A DNA stretch of 64,000 bases from Pseudorasbora parva (GCF_024679245.1 NC_090182.1:26701753-26765752), one strand, 5' to 3'; positions 49,501 through 63,726 are shown, counted from the first letter of the stretch. Program-made: numbers and translations. The notes: generated by a model from the sequence alone, not told the origin.

Positions 49501-51030
49501 TATGTTTTCGCCTTTTAGTAAGAGAAGATGCTGGCAAAACGATAGGGAGAAGTTCAGTTTTTTTCTTCCTGTCTGTGTATGTAAGCTGTCCTGACTTCTG
49601 ATTTATAATATGCAATAATACCTATAAAGTATGCACTATGCTTACTTTTATGTGGGCCTTTGTGTGTGAGAGAGTGAGAGGGAGAGATTAATCATCAGAG
49701 CATGTATATTTCCACCACTTAAGCAACAATTCCATTAATGGGTGTCTTGAGTGCGTGTTACTGGGAGCTCATTAGCCATTATTAGTCTAACACTCAAATA
49801 AATGTCAGAATGTGCTGAGCAAGAGCTGCTGGTAATAGGCCCTGGGTATTATCAAGACTGCTCATTTAGAAATGTGTGTCATATTTGATAAAGAAAAATG
49901 TGACCTGCAGTGTGGTGATCATGAGCCCCTTTACTGTGGAGTAATTAAAGTAAAGATGTGCAGGTTCAGTCTGACGCCATCTTGAGTGTGGCACGCTAAG
50001 TGCTCTAGGCCCATTGAAATAACTAGATTGGCTCATGAAGAATAAATAGCCAAGTAAGCGTATGCATCTAAATGTGCTGAGCCCAGACTCGCACAAGCGG
50101 GAAGGAATTCTATTCTGTCACTGGACTGCATCCATGCCCTTGAGTGAGGCAGCGTACTTGGGACACAGCTCACCAATCCTCTTGCACAACATCGCGCCCC
50201 ATCCCAAATGATCTTGAACTTACTGTGCTCACTCTATAACTTATATGCTGTCAGGTTGTACACATTATCATACACAATCTTTGCATTATATCAATAACAA
50301 TTCCCATACATCATGCTGATGCTGAAGTTCATAAAACTGGTACTGAGGGCATATTTAGGGATTCATGTAGCCTACAATGTGCCAGAGACACTATTGTTTT
50401 TTTTTGTTGTATTTTTCACCTCAAATCTGAATGTAGGCTACAGAACAAAATCATAAATGGCAGAAATGTAAAACTGGGATCGAAAGCCCAAAATATTAAA
50501 TGCTACTTATGGATTGGAGCATATGTAGTGCTACAGAAATAGTATGCTTCATGTGTCATAGGGGGAAAAAAGGGTTTCATAACTAGGCTATATTATGATT
50601 AATAATCATAATAGTTACTTTGGCTCATGCACAGGGATCCCTATATGCTCTTTTTTCCTTCCTTAAAAAATGTAACCAAAACTATAGGCTACCAATGAAT
50701 AATGTTGGGGTTATTTCAAAATTATAATAATAATCCATGAGTGGAATATTTTTTATTTTTTTGATAAGTAGCCTAAACATTTGTGTAGCCCATGTAGAGC
50801 GTCAACGTGCGGACGCTTAACAGGCTACATTTGGCAGGGCTTACACAGTTGGTGGCATTATTTAAAACAAATTCTTGTAGATTTCGTTTTGTATCCGTTT
50901 TCACAATACACTTTTTTTCTCCAAAAAATTATTACGTCTCTCAATGGTCGCCATCAGCCAATCAGGTTTAAGCAGCTCAATAAAGAGCGTAAATACAAGA
51001 TGTCATCCCGCTTGGGCAGAAGGTGGCGAT
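46510..51030. other. Non-coding stretch, no gene seen
   Basis: AT-rich to balanced sequence. The longest frames (79-88 codons) have no domain. A CTCF-like word on the - strand near 46744-46760 (CCCCCTGGTGCTGCC read on +) is the only motif noted. From about 50350 TAGGCTA-type words become frequent. Confidence 0.45.
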
Positions 51031-51035
51031 AACAG

Positions 51036-51043
51036 TAATTAAG
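51036..51043 (+). repeat. Target-site duplication of hAT-3, left copy
   Basis: TAATTAAG directly before the CAGTGGTGGG terminus; identical to 52246-52253. Confidence 0.9.
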
Positions 51044-51097
51044 CAGTGGTGGGCCGTCAGGGCCAGCAGGGCCTTCTCTGCTGGCCCTGTCAAAATC

Positions 51098-51199
<102 letters not shown>

Positions 51200-51864
51200 G
51201 AGTTACGATTATATTTCCAGAAAAAATGTATGTATTTTTGGTGTATTTTCCATATGTCATCATCTAAACGCATCACAGCTCCGAGGACCAGCACTAGTAG
51301 AATAGCTTGCCTTCCATTGAAGCTGCTATTTTCCATTGGACCATAGCTTTGACTGACGTGGGTCATTAGCCAATCAAAATTTGATGTGTAGTGATAGAAC
51401 GGCCCAGAGGCCCAGCGATGTGTCGGTGTGCTACCCCCTGCTGATGTCATCAGCCGTCTGAACTTTTCGCGGGTTGTGAGAATTCTGTGTGAAATAAATT
51501 ATGGCCGCCGCGGATGACAGGCTGCGTGCGAATGATCGATCCTGATGTCAAGCCGGTAATGTTAGCTAACAAGCAGTGTTTTTTCTGTTTCTTTGGATGT
51601 TCTGTTGTTCCGTATTTTTGTTTGTTTAAGAGTATTTGTGCCAGCTGATTTTGATTCTTTTCACCATTTGCCTAAACGGCGACACGTGAGTGCAGTATCA
51701 TCAATAAATAGTCAAATTGCCTTTTTGTCTGGCGTGTACTTTTTGCTTGTCCCCTTCCCAACGAACACTATGAAAGCAAAGTTCGTAGTAGTATTGCGTA
51801 CAGTGCATTATTGTATTTTGTATGTGTGTGTGTGTGTGTTATGACACACAGGAGAGGGTGAAAT

Positions 51865-52075
51865 ATGAGGACATTACCCATGGCCCCACTTTTCAAAATG
51901 CTTATAAATCATACAGGATGAGTTTTTTTTAGAAAGTAAAAATGCAGAATGTTTCCTGTGATGGGTAGGTTTAGGGGCAGGGGCAGTGTAGGGGGATAGA
52001 AAATACGGTTTGTACGGTATAAAAACCATTGCGCCTATGGAATGTCCCCATATGTCACAAAAACAAACGTGTGCG
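51865..52075 (+). repeat. Dispersed fish repeat ending in (TG)n
   Basis: Starts around TGAGGACATTACCCATGG and ends TGGAATGTCCCCATATGTCA followed by a (TG)n tract. The GGGTAGGTTTAGGGGCAGGG segment in the middle is typical of a dispersed repeat I associate with cyprinid genomes. It lies within hAT-3 and carries no frame of interest. Confidence 0.55.
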
Positions 52076-52127
52076 TGCGTGTGGGTGTGTGTGTGTGTTG
52101 TTATGGCGACGGCGTGGGGCTTGTTGA

Positions 52128-52180
<53 letters not shown>

Positions 52181-52206
52181 GTTATGGCGTGGGGCGTGTT
52201 AATCGT
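52076..52206 (+). repeat. (TG)n with duplicated flanking unit
   Basis: TGTTGTTATGGCG and GTGGGGC-TGTT-ATCG occur twice (52096-52130 and 52177-52206) around the main (TG)n at 52130-52179, so the microsatellite and its flank were duplicated together. Confidence 0.85.
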
Positions 52207-52245
52207 TAGTGAAGGCCCTGACTGAAACCCCACGGTACGCTACTG

Positions 52246-52253
52246 TAATTAAG
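52246..52253 (+). repeat. Target-site duplication of hAT-3, right copy
   Basis: TAATTAAG immediately after the CTACTG terminus, matching 51036-51043. Confidence 0.9.
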
Positions 52254-52489
52254 TTATAATGTCAAATTAATTCAAATGTAAATAAAACAGGATATTTTAT
52301 CGTTTTATATTATGAATGATAAAGTGCTAAAGATTAGGGACCATTGTGCATTGGACCCCCATAATCGCTGCTTGCAGTTATGTCTGTTATTGTTCACATG
52401 AGCGCAGTTGGTATATTAAGGTTGTAGAATCGACGTTTTACTTAATGGAAGAAACAACAGTGTGAGCGCCATGAGAGTCCAGCCGAGAG

Positions 52490-52600
52490 TGACCTTCATG
52501 TCTGGAACGATTAAGATTAGAATCGTGCAGCGTCTGCCTCTTGTTTTCAAGAGCTTCAGCCAACTGGCACAGGCCGAGTGTTCTCTCCCAGCTCTCCGTC
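52490..52600 (-). other. Weak candidate exon, - strand
   Basis: On the - strand an acceptor-like GTCGCTGTGGCAG precedes a frame reading TESWERTLGLCQLAEALENK and on through RQTLHDSNLNRSRHEG. The composition is protein-like and amphipathic, but the pyrimidine tract is poor and the donor after ATGAAG (GTCACT) is weak. Family not recognised. Confidence 0.12.
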
Positions 52601-53039
52601 TGCCACAGCGACAATGACAACCAGTTACCGCATGGCGTGCAAAGATGACAAAAATACTTTCACGCCAAGGGATTTTATTCTGTCCAGGCAAACATCACGC
52701 GATTACCGAGAGCCGTACACTAATAATTGTTTATTGTTTGTAACGGTTTAAGGTTTTGGTTGATCATAAACCATTTTAATGAACTCGTATGTGTAGGCTA
52801 CTGACTTAAGATCTTATAAAGCTTTTAAAGTCCAGAGCATTTGTAGGCTATGTGAACTATAGAAGTTGTTTAATATGCTGCAACTGTTGTCCGACGTGTT
52901 GCCATCGGCGCTTCAGTCCCAACCGAGGAAAGCAAAAAAGGTAGGCCTATGCTAGGTTTGTTTACTATTTTTCTCAGCATCATTTCATGGCTGTCTCTTT
53001 CAACGGAGCGTTTAGTCTCAATAGGATAGAGCCTGTTCT

Positions 53040-53175
53040 GCGTCACGCACTTTAGTTTGGATCCTCCCCAGTGTGACATCATGCGTACAGGCTAGGCTAC
53101 TTTAAAAGGTGTCTATGACACTCAACAGCAACATCACACACCTGCAATAGCTACACACCAAGAGACGTTCAGAAA
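53040..53175 (+). promoter_or_regulatory. Promoter-like stretch
   Basis: CRE-like TGCGTCAC (about 53039-53046), GTGACATCATGCG, then a TATA-like TTTAAAAGG (53101-53109), followed about 25 bp later by an A/C-rich leader without ATG until ATCATGGTAACA (about 53187-53198). There the ATG is directly followed by a GT donor-like sequence. This is the layout of a small gene whose first exon ends with the start codon. No following coding exon was confirmed, so this is tentative. Confidence 0.2.
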
Positions 53176-53964
53176 GCACTTATACATCATGGTAACAATA
53201 TAATAAATCATTCAGAAGAACAAAATGAAAGCAAAAATATGTTGTAATATTTTTGCAAATAGAATTATTGTTTTTTTTAAACGTTGATGAATTGCATGAA
53301 GAGCCTACTCTTGAGAACTTGTGCTACACTATATCTTAAAACATTTTAGATTTCATCTTGCAATTGTTATGTAAATTATTTTGGTTCATATTAATTGATA
53401 GGCTACCTACGTGCTATCTATGCTATCTAAAAATGGTTATGGAAAAGAAAAAGAAAAAGAAAAACATGGAAAGGAAAATTGAAAGGAAACCTCATGATGG
53501 CCAAAACAGTGAAAAACGTAAGAAATAGCCTAGTGACCATTTAAATGGCTTATATTTTATCTACTTTCCAGTGTAAATATATAGCTTTAAATTTTTAACT
53601 AAAGTTGAATTTTATGTTAATGTTTGAATTTTACGCCGGTAAAGTCCATACGCCCGAACTAGAATATAGGACACTAAAGAAAGCGCCTTTTTAGAGAAAC
53701 AAGGCCTATAGATTGAATTCAGGTTGATTGGGACCCTTTTTCCAAGTCATTGATGTGCCCAAATCACACTGAATTCACCCTATATTTTTCCCTTTTTCCC
53801 TCGTATAGCCTAAACATTAATTAAACTTCACTCAACTTATTAAACTATAAGAATTATCAAGTTAACAAATCAGATTGAGAAAAAATAATAAGCTTATTCT
53901 TAATCAGTAACTAATATTAACAACAGGTCAACATTATCCATCACAAAATATATATTTTTTCCAG

Positions 53965-54045
53965 GATGTGACCGCTGTCTGAACCCTGGACCCTGTGGTG
54001 ACAATAAAATGTTTCGGTTCTCGGAATTCAAACGTTTATAACGTT
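53965..54045 (+). other. Terminal-exon-like stretch with AATAAA
   Basis: A TATATTTTTTCCAG acceptor is followed by a frame reading CDRCLNPGPCGDNKMF then RFSEFKRL and stop; an AATAAA poly(A) signal lies at about 54004-54009, overlapping the frame. It is 0.8 kb downstream of the promoter-like stretch. Either a last exon of a small gene or chance. Confidence 0.15.
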
Positions 54046-54535
54046 GCGAAGCAGAAAGTGGTGGAAGAGAGAACGATTTAGTAATGGTAATTAAGAGATG
54101 GGATTCTTGACTGAAAGGTCACTGATGCCGGAGTTACTTCACAGTAGTGGGTTAATCATCGGAGCCTATAAACTGTGGGCTATATGAATACAGAAACAGA
54201 AACATTGTGAGTACGTCAATGGCGATAAACATCGGTGAAGAGTAGCCTACGTGATACAGAAAGCAATGTTTAATAATAATAAAAATAGCCTATTTCTGCT
54301 CCAGTTTGTAAACACAAAATTGATATAGTAAAAAAAACAAAAACAAACAAAACAAACAAACAAACAAAAACAGGTAGGCCTATATGTAGCAATAGCCTAC
54401 ATCTATTATTATTTTTTAAATGTATGTAGACTAACGTCTTCGGTTCCTTGACCTCCAATCAGTTCTGATGTGTGAGATTTTCTTCTCAATATAAGGGTAT
54501 TAAGAGGCGTAGCTTTGTAGACATAAGAGTGCATA

Positions 54536-54543
54536 TGACGTCA
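54536..54543 (+). promoter_or_regulatory. Palindromic CRE site
   Basis: A perfect TGACGTCA, the consensus for CREB/ATF factors, in a mildly CpG-containing stretch (54500-54620). No transcription start can be assigned. Confidence 0.4.
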
Positions 54544-54619
54544 CAGCCCGAGAGTCACCCGCCGTGTGTACGCGTCTCTAAGTAAGGATTTATCCACAAA
54601 AAAGTTCTGGTTGACAATG

Positions 54620-57070
54620 TGGGTGGACAGGGCGTGAAACTACTATCATCATCAGTTTTGAATGAAAGAAAGAAAACATATATACAACAAAAAGGGAGGC
54701 TCATTCCAATTCAGCTGCGTTGTTAGGACAACGAGAACCATCCCTCAGATGATTAGTTCCACTTCAAAAGAATTTACTTTCCGGCGGTGAAAACGTCCCC
54801 CTTTTGTGTCTGTACACAGAGTTTTCACTCGCAAAAAGACGACGACTAGTATGTTGAGTCAGTCTGTTTATTTTTTCTTCTGTTCATAGTACAATTGTAT
54901 TAAATAAATAGAAGAGTGACCACAATGGCCGAGAAGTTCATAAACATGTATGCAAGATTTAGCATTCTTTTGTTGTCAAAGCACAAAGCACTGGTCACAT
55001 TCAAGTTAGGATGGGGTATTAATTATAGCTAGAGCAACAAGTCTTCCATAAACAAAAGTTTGGTCTTCGGGAATGTATATAATATAAAAACAACAAAATA
55101 AATGCAAGACCCGTGCAAGCAGGACAATCCAATAATTAATCAATACTCATAAAAGGGATTTTTTCGACAGAATGTAGGCCTATATGAAAATGCATGAAAG
55201 ATATAAACACACAGCAAAACAATCAATATAGTTTGAGTCAGGTTTGCTTTCATCTCTTAAAGCTATGTCAATATCAACTGAAGTTCCTGTGAGCAAACTA
55301 CAGAAACAAGCTATTTGACTCTGAAATACACTGCAAGGTTGATATCAAGATCGAATTACAGGTTGCTGTCCTCAGTGAATCCTCTTTAAAGCTATCACAC
55401 CTTGCATCCCTGTCATGATAGCATTTGACACTGTTCATTTGCCCAGTGACCCACATCAAAGTGCACTTCCCTCAGTAAATATATCCACTAAACTGAGTTT
55501 AGCTGTCTCTCTTTGCTTGGAGTACAGCAAATTGAGAGGATATAGAGGCATTTGAATGGAGTGCAAACAGGGGCCTACATCTCAAAGTCGCATTATATTC
55601 ATCATAATGTCTATGTGGGCAAGTGTAATGAGTTTAATTTCCACTTTGAGTTTTATAACTTCATATCACATTTTACAGTCTGTAATCCAAATCCTTTTAT
55701 ACAATATTTTAGCTACATGTGTTTTTTTTAAACATTCAGCAAGTTTTACCCTATACATTTTTTAGCCTGTAATCTTTGTTTCTGTACATTTCAAAGAGCA
55801 TGCAGAAACTTGCATGCTGTATGATCTCAGAATAAACAGCCAACATCTAGGGAAAGAGGTCTTGTTTATTGTTAGCTGCTTTATCATATGTCTAATAATG
55901 CAACATTATATTTTCATTGACTTTATTCACAAGAAGAAATCCAAGATCAAAAGAGTGAAGTGCATATAAATAAATATAATTACATTTCAACATTTCAAAA
56001 AATAAATAAATAAAAATCAAAGCATATTAGAGGCATACATTTTTCCTTACCCATTATGGAAGGAAGGTTTGACATATGAAAGAAAGAAACATTCTTGACT
56101 TGCGTACAACTAATTGCTTCTTTCATCTATCCAATTAAAGGCTAAAAAAAATTAACTAAATAGTATTGCGTGTTTTGATATCTCATCACACGCTCTTGAC
56201 TACTAATCAACACAGAATAATATGATCATTGCACATTAGTTCCCAGTTTGAATATCAGCATCTTGCAATTTTGGTTATTGATTCCAATCAGCTTCTCAGG
56301 CTTAGGATAGGATACTAGTTGACATGTATGAAAATCCTGAAGGAAAAGCTCCCATCCAGATCCTCCCTACCAGCGGGTGGTAGACTAAGGATGTTTTTAT
56401 GTAAAATGATAAATGGCATTTAGCATAAATCAAATTCTTATGTGCGTAAAAGACCTTAAAAAGTCACTTGTGTAAATGCATGATTTCACAATGTGATCTC
56501 CATGCTTACATCATGGATCATTGCTTTCTTTTCTTTTATTATCAGCACTCTGAGAGCAACTACGCCTATAGGTGATAAAATGAGATAAGCAAAATATGAG
56601 GCTAGAGTTTTCATTTGGGAAATATAGCAGGTCTAAAATGAGAGCACACCTCAAATGAAACTAATAATAGTGTCTACTGTACCATGTTGCAGTCTACTAA
56701 AAAAAAGAAGTGAATTTTTACATCGTAGATCTAATATGGGTCACTAGGATTTCAGAGAGAGGGGAAAAAAACAAACAACAAAACTGGAAATAAAAATAAA
56801 GATAAAATATGCAGTGCTGAGTAAAGATCTAAGGAACACAGTTGCTATTAAGGAAATTATTTGGGGAAAATAACTGCTCTGAAGATTAATTAAAAGAGTT
56901 AGTTTCAACTGACTGAAAGGAAATATGGCCCCACACAAGCAGGTCTAATTAAACCCAGCTCATATTTGTCTTATAGGCTTTGTTAAAACATTGCCAGAAG
57001 GAATTGTTAGAACCAAACCTATATCAATATACTTTAACGTAATCAGAAAGATCATTATAATAATTGGTCC
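54620..57070. other. Non-coding stretch, no gene seen
   Basis: AT-rich, no frame, splice pair or repeat family recognised apart from short A-rich runs. Confidence 0.5.
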
Positions 57071-57084
57071 AGTCGCAACAAATA

Positions 57085-57294
<210 letters not shown>

Positions 57295-57299
57295 TTGGA

Positions 57300-60190
57300 T
57301 TTTACATAATGGCTACATGGTTAATAGTTAAATTGGCTTAAAATATCTCTTGACCCTTAACTTACTGGAGCTGCTAAGGTGGAGCCCTAACAAGCAGTAA
57401 TTTTAGCGTAAAAGCCATGCAGCAAAATCATGCAGCACTTAAATACTAAAATGGGTAAAGGTTCACCGAAGCCCACCTTTATTCACTCTGGGCCCCTCCC
57501 TCAAGAAACTGCTCCACCAATCTCAATGTGAGACAGCAGTGACCTGATATCTTTCAAGCCAAAGGGGATCTGTGCTGCCTTCAACATCATGGCATACATT
57601 TTCATGAGACATGACTTTTTATTCTTTTAGCAGACAGAAAATGTGTTGAGCCCCATCAGATATAAAATGAAAATTACATAACTTACACTTATGTAATTGA
57701 AAAAAACCTAAATGGCTACATTTACAACAGTTACATTTACAATGCACGTTTATGCTAATGCAGGAGATATAGAGGATAAGCCAGTGATGGATGTGTTAAT
57801 TACCTCGGTTCTATCCCTCTCTAATGTAGGGCTAAAGAAATACATTCAATCCTTTAATGTGCGCAGATTTTTTGTTCCCCAAATCAATCAATACATCTAA
57901 ACCAGGATTTATTTAGCTTCATCAGTGAATGATTCTGCTACATCTTTCATAGTCTGTTTTAAAAAAGTTCATGATTCAAGACACAGTGCGAAATGACCTT
58001 CATACATAAAACTGTCAGTGCAATTTGTGCATGTTGGAGAGGAGAAAACATCATCTGACCAATACTAAAATCAAAGTCACAAGTCCTGCAAAGCCAATCC
58101 GATAAGTCTAATTGATCCAGGCACTAGACTGATGTTAACCGAGCTAATGAGGAATTAAAATGTCATACATATTTATGCGTTTTGGTAAGCTAAATGTTAC
58201 ACGGTCTGAAACCCATTTCAGACTGACCAGTTGGTTTACAATATCTGTTGCTTTCCAACTGGTGCTATTGTACAACACAGGAAGAGCATATTTTGAAGCA
58301 GGTTGAAGTAAAGCTTTTTTTTCATACTCCACCTTGTTCTGCGCCCTGGAGTGGCGGGTCAGCAACAAACCAAATCCGATTTGTCCCAACCATTAATGTC
58401 ACGGCCTTTAAGCTACATATCATCACAGAGAGTATGCCTGCTCAATCTGTAATTGAAATAGCTTGGGGAGAAACGCTGAGCCCCGGTTGGCCCCCTGAGC
58501 CTGCTTTATCCACTCCACCATCCATCAATGTTCACTATGGCCTCAAGGTGCTGGTGTAATGCTGTGAGGTTAACAGTGAGATCAACTTAAAGACGCGTAC
58601 ACACTCTTTTCCCTTTACCTGCCTACAGGTCCAAGCATGCGCACGCGTGACACACACATCAGCTAGAAATACATATAGTGGCAGAAATGTCAGGTATACC
58701 TCCATTCATATTTTGTGCTATTTTGAAAGCATTGATAGTTGCAGGCTCAGAGGATGACTGAACTTCAGTTGGGGAAGTGATCAGAAGACCCATCTCTCCT
58801 TTAGATGTTGAGTTCACAGGATTGATTACACAGCCCCCTTGTGATGCATCCTTCTACAGATAAAATTAAACACCCACTATTACACACTACTTTGAAACAC
58901 CCTGGACCCTGATCTTTGTGATTCCAGATTCAAAAACACACTATAAAAGACAATGCTTTTCATTAAAAATTCAAATGCAATGTTTTGAGGCAGTCCAATG
59001 CTGCTCCTAATGAAAAGTGATGGTGCTGATGGAACCAAAAAGACAATGTTCACTTTAAGTCTGTGGCTCTCTTAAATCCAAAGGATGCTGCTCAGCCCGT
59101 TCACATCAAAGCCACTTCTTGCAAGCATTCAAGATGGATTCTGTACTGCGGCTGGAAGTAGTAAAAAATAATAACTAATTTGGATTTTAAAAATGTATAA
59201 GGAATACAAATCTCTTTGTTAAAGCTTTGACACTCTAAGTGTGGATAAATAAGCTCCAGTGTGTCTTTTTAAGCATGTTCAGCTGGCCTCACATTCATGA
59301 AGGCTGCCAAAAATGCCCTTGCCAAGACATTGAGGACACAGTACGTGCTCTCCAAGTTGATCTTTACCGAAAAGGGTCTGGAAGCGAGATCAGAGGAATT
59401 GGGTGATGGCCATGGTCACCCTTCTGAAAGCATAGCACTGGTGCTCAGAGTCAGGGCCATCCTCAAAGTCGCCCCCTTTCAAAAGAAGGCAAATCAACAA
59501 CACTTGCTAAAGTGGATTTAACGACTAATGGTGAGAGAATTGTTCTCTTTGCTCTTCCCTCTCTGAAACACGGGTTGCTACGACCATGACGGCCGACAAG
59601 GTATTATTGAAATCTGCCATGAGATAACCCAGCGCAAGCCACACCTGCAAGCTGATTGGCTGAGCAGAGATCTTTACCGTCTTCCCTGCTGCCCTGAGAC
59701 GCCATCATCAGAGAAACGTCTTATGTAAGGCATGGATAATGAATGAAAAAGAGTGTGCAAAAAATACTTTTTAAAGAAATGTCCATGGGGTGAATTGCAA
59801 TCCTAAAAATGCATCAAAAGACAGAAATGCATTAGATATTGGGCTGGGAGGAGTTTGCTTCCACTCCCAAACCGCAGCTGTGCTGAATGGAAAAGCCCTG
59901 CACAAAACTGCACCAGCCTCATTTTGGTTGGACTTGCTGAGGTTTGACAAGAGAATGGAATGTCCGGCAAGTGAATAGATGGGTATTTAATAAGCTGTGA
60001 TACCAGCTGAGCTACACAGGGGGCTGGCACCACCACCACTGACTCGACAACACTGCACAGCGGATCAAGATGGGACAGAAAACCAACCTATCAACAGACT
60101 GCATCATTAGCAGTGCAAATCTCAAATGTGTATTGTTAAAATGCTACATTTTTAAAAGGCCAACCCTATTTTACATAAGAATTTTCTTAT
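57300..60190. other. Non-coding stretch, no gene seen
   Basis: Balanced to AT-rich sequence. A 74-codon frame at 59297-59521 and others have no recognisable domain and no splice or promoter support. Confidence 0.45.
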
Positions 60191-60192
60191 TA

Positions 60193-60430
<238 letters not shown>

Positions 60431-60889
60431 AGTATTTTCTTTACACATGGTAATTGTCAAGTTAGCACTTAAGCATAATGAAACCGGTGAAAACAAATTA
60501 TCTCAGAGATTCACAGGAAACTTGACAACTGAAAAGACAACACTATCTCTAAATTCAGCATCTTGTACGACTTTCACGTGTCATGTTTTTGATAGCCTCA
60601 TTACAGCCTCACCTCTAAAATCAATTTGCCTGTGTCTGTAGAATCACTCTCATTACACACCGGGTAAAAAGGAAGAGCGTGTGCGTGCATGTGCGCGCCA
60701 GAACCCTCAAAGCCTAACACACCCTGTTTGGAAATAGATAAATGAAAGCAAGACTAAGAAGAGAACGTAGGATGGCTGAAATGGGCAGCAGAGAGCTAGA
60801 GTGTATGAGTGGACGATGGCAACTCTGTAAACTATCTGAAGGATGGAAGATCAAATAAGGTGAGTTTGATGTTCATAAAACACGGTGGC

Positions 60890-61230
60890 ACCCACCTGCC
60901 ACAGGACCACACTACTGCACAGATTAAGGGGCCGGTATAAGGGAGTCATGGGAGAAGAGGGAAGTCAGGAACACAGGCAGAGCAGCAGATGAGAGAGTGG
61001 AAAGTGGGCTGCTATGTACAGGAGGGGGTTGGGATGAAAAGAAGCCCAAGTCAGGGAGCACCAACACCACTGGCTTGACCTGGGGACGACTGGAAAAGGC
61101 AGGAATCCAATTAAAATCACACCCCATCAGCCTGCACAACCACCGCCCCCTCACCAGGCTGACGCAACTTCATGCTGCTCCTGCTAGATGTGTCATTTTG
61201 AGCAGGTGGAACGCAACAGACATTGAGATT
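60890..61230. promoter_or_regulatory. Candidate conserved regulatory block
   Basis: A G-rich and then GC-balanced, repeat-free stretch in AT-rich flanks. Overlapping short frames on both strands without domains. Composition-based candidate only. Confidence 0.22.
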
Positions 61231-61239
61231 ATATAGTCC

Positions 61240-63640
61240 TGGTCACGCTTTGAGGATGCAATGGTGAAAGAATCTATGACACACTATCTGTAACAGATAG
61301 CAAAGAGTGTGCAGATAGCATAAAAAAGTTGTGAAGTTGTTGTGAATTGTCGTCACATATTACAGACAAAAATAACCTAACCTAAAAGCAAACTAACCTT
61401 CGCCATACATCCTTGTTGCTAGGCAGAAAGCACTGTGAAAAGTGAAGAGCGACATACTGGCGAGAGGAATCAAATCATTCACAGTAAAGTAACCTTATTA
61501 AAAATCAGCTAAAGGGTATAGCAATCCAGATTTGGCATTGTTATATGATACTATTGGCAAAGCAAAAAATAACAGCAGGCATTAAAGGAGTTTAAGAGAG
61601 ATATTGAAATTCTGATGGATGAAAATGCACACCATCACTGCACTTGCTAAACAAAGTAAAAGCGAAAACAGACAATTATTCAGGGGTATTTTCATATAAT
61701 GCAAGTTGTTTTTAGAGAGTGAATATATGATACAGGAAAACAAAAAGCAAACAGTTTCAGTTTTCAATGCGACAAGATAAAAGTATTTTTTAAAGCGTTT
61801 GCTTTAACTTTTGACAGATATTTGACAGTTTTTTTCTAAGAAATTGCCAGTAAGGTAACTACATTATGTTTAGTTGTAGGTTCGGGGTCAGTACCTACTT
61901 ATTATAGTAATTACAATAGCTGGGTAATATGTATACATGCAGAACATGGCTGTAAAGTGCTAGCACAGATTGCATGTAAGACTATGGGATTGCAAGAATG
62001 TAAAAATTAAGCTAAGGGTGTGTTAGGCTTTGTGGGTTCTGGCGCTGACCTCCTGTCAGCATCTGCTAATACTTTGAGGTTATATGGGAGAGTACAATAA
62101 TATCCAATCAGTCTTCACATACGATTTTTGTCATTTGATTTCAATCACGTGATCGTTTAAGGAAAAAATATGTCAAAATTGCCAAATCAGAGTCTGTAAT
62201 GTAATTTTCAAATGATCTATTACAACACTAGTCAAAAATAATTTTAAAAGAAATGCTAACATTTCTCATTGTGATCAATAATGTGATTTCAGTTGCTTTC
62301 AAATGTTTTCAGTTACATTTCTCAGCTAATTCTGAAGCTGTTTTGTTAATATTTTTGTACAATTCAAAATCATGCACTACACATTTTATTTGTGCTGGAA
62401 ACAAATGAGATTCCAAACACGAGACAATCCAGGAAATGATTTTTTACGACTGCAATTTACTCAAAACAGCTTGTAAGATTTAACATTAGCGTTTTGATAG
62501 GCATCATCATTTTATAGGAGACAGAATCAGTTTGGATGAATTATGACACATGCGATTTTACACATTTGATCTACAAACCACATTAATGCAAGTATCTCTG
62601 TGTTAAACATCATCTCTAAAGACAACACAATTATTAACACTAGTTTTATATTGTAAATGTGGAAACATCTCATCAATACCACAACTTCCTGTGCTCTCGT
62701 TTCAATTACCTGTCTCTCAATGATCTAGTGGTGTTTAAAATAGAAATTAAGAATATCTTGCCAACTTCATATTCACAACGACTTGCTTTCAACATACCGC
62801 ATCAGTATGGCACGGATGAAATCAGGTGTCAGTGGAGAAACAGATTTACATTTGCCCTATGACCTCCCTAAGTTTATTCACAGTAGCTAAATGGATAAAC
62901 AGAAAAAAATGTGTTAGAAGCCTCACAGGGTCTAAAGCCTTGGTAGCACTTTTTTCCCAGTTAAACCTAAGGTCTCTTTCTCACGCCTTAAACAGACCAC
63001 AAAACACAAGTTCACTGTATTCTTTGGTCACACGATTTTTCACCAGTTTCTCTCTATAAGTAGGTTATAATGATTGGGGCCTGAGGTGCCGTCCTTGACA
63101 GTGGGAACTGTATTATTGTAATAACCAACAAGAAAAGAATTCAGTCTTTCAAAATGCAAAACATCCTGGTCATTAGTTTGAGCTGCTTCACACCCTACCC
63201 TACCCTAACCCACCACTTCACAACACCATACACACACGCACAAAAAACCTGGCAAAACTGGAGCATAAAATATTAAGTGCAAACTATAGGACTATATAAC
63301 AATAGTTATTATATAACAAACTATATTACTTTATAACAACAGTTGCAATTCAATATTCAACAGTTGACTACTACCGCAGGCCCCACGTTTCATTTTTGCT
63401 GCCTTTACAGCCTTACAAATCAATTGTTCAGATTTTTTTTAAATAAATCAATTAAAAAAAACGGGGACAGTACTGAAATTGAGGACAAAACAGAAAATAT
63501 GCAATAGCATTTTGGTTATGCAACTGGTGTAGCGAAAGTGATGCGGGCCTCAGGCTAACAATTATGGTACCTTCTGTTATAACAGAACATTTTCATTCAC
63601 AACCACCAAATTTATTTGCTTCGTTTTTTCCCAATTCTGT
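61240..63640. other. Non-coding stretch, no gene seen
   Basis: AT-rich. A CCCTACCCTACCCTAACCC word at about 63191-63210 is a short degenerate repeat. No gene supported. Confidence 0.5.
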
Positions 63641-63660
63641 CATTTGGTTCTTGACCACAG

Positions 63661-63726
63661 AAGTGAGATTACAGCCGACTTGTACTCGAGGGAACAGGAT
63701 TTGCGCTCATTTTCAGTTCTTGTACG
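63661..63726 (+). other. Candidate 66-bp internal exon
   Basis: Preceded by a pyrimidine-containing acceptor ending TTCTTGACCACAG and followed by a strong donor (TGTACG then GTAAGT). Two of three frames are open through it, one reading SEITADLYSREQDLRSFSVL. It could equally be a first exon in which only the donor is real. No family recognised. Confidence 0.22.

Noticed and set aside
59297..59521. 74-codon Lys/Ala/Leu-rich frame
   Set aside because: Looks protein-like at its start but has no family match, no splice signals and no promoter; too short to support.
63185..63215. CCCTACCCTACCCTAACCC resembling telomere repeat
   Set aside because: Only about three degenerate units, mostly CCCTA rather than CCCTAA; not a telomeric tract.
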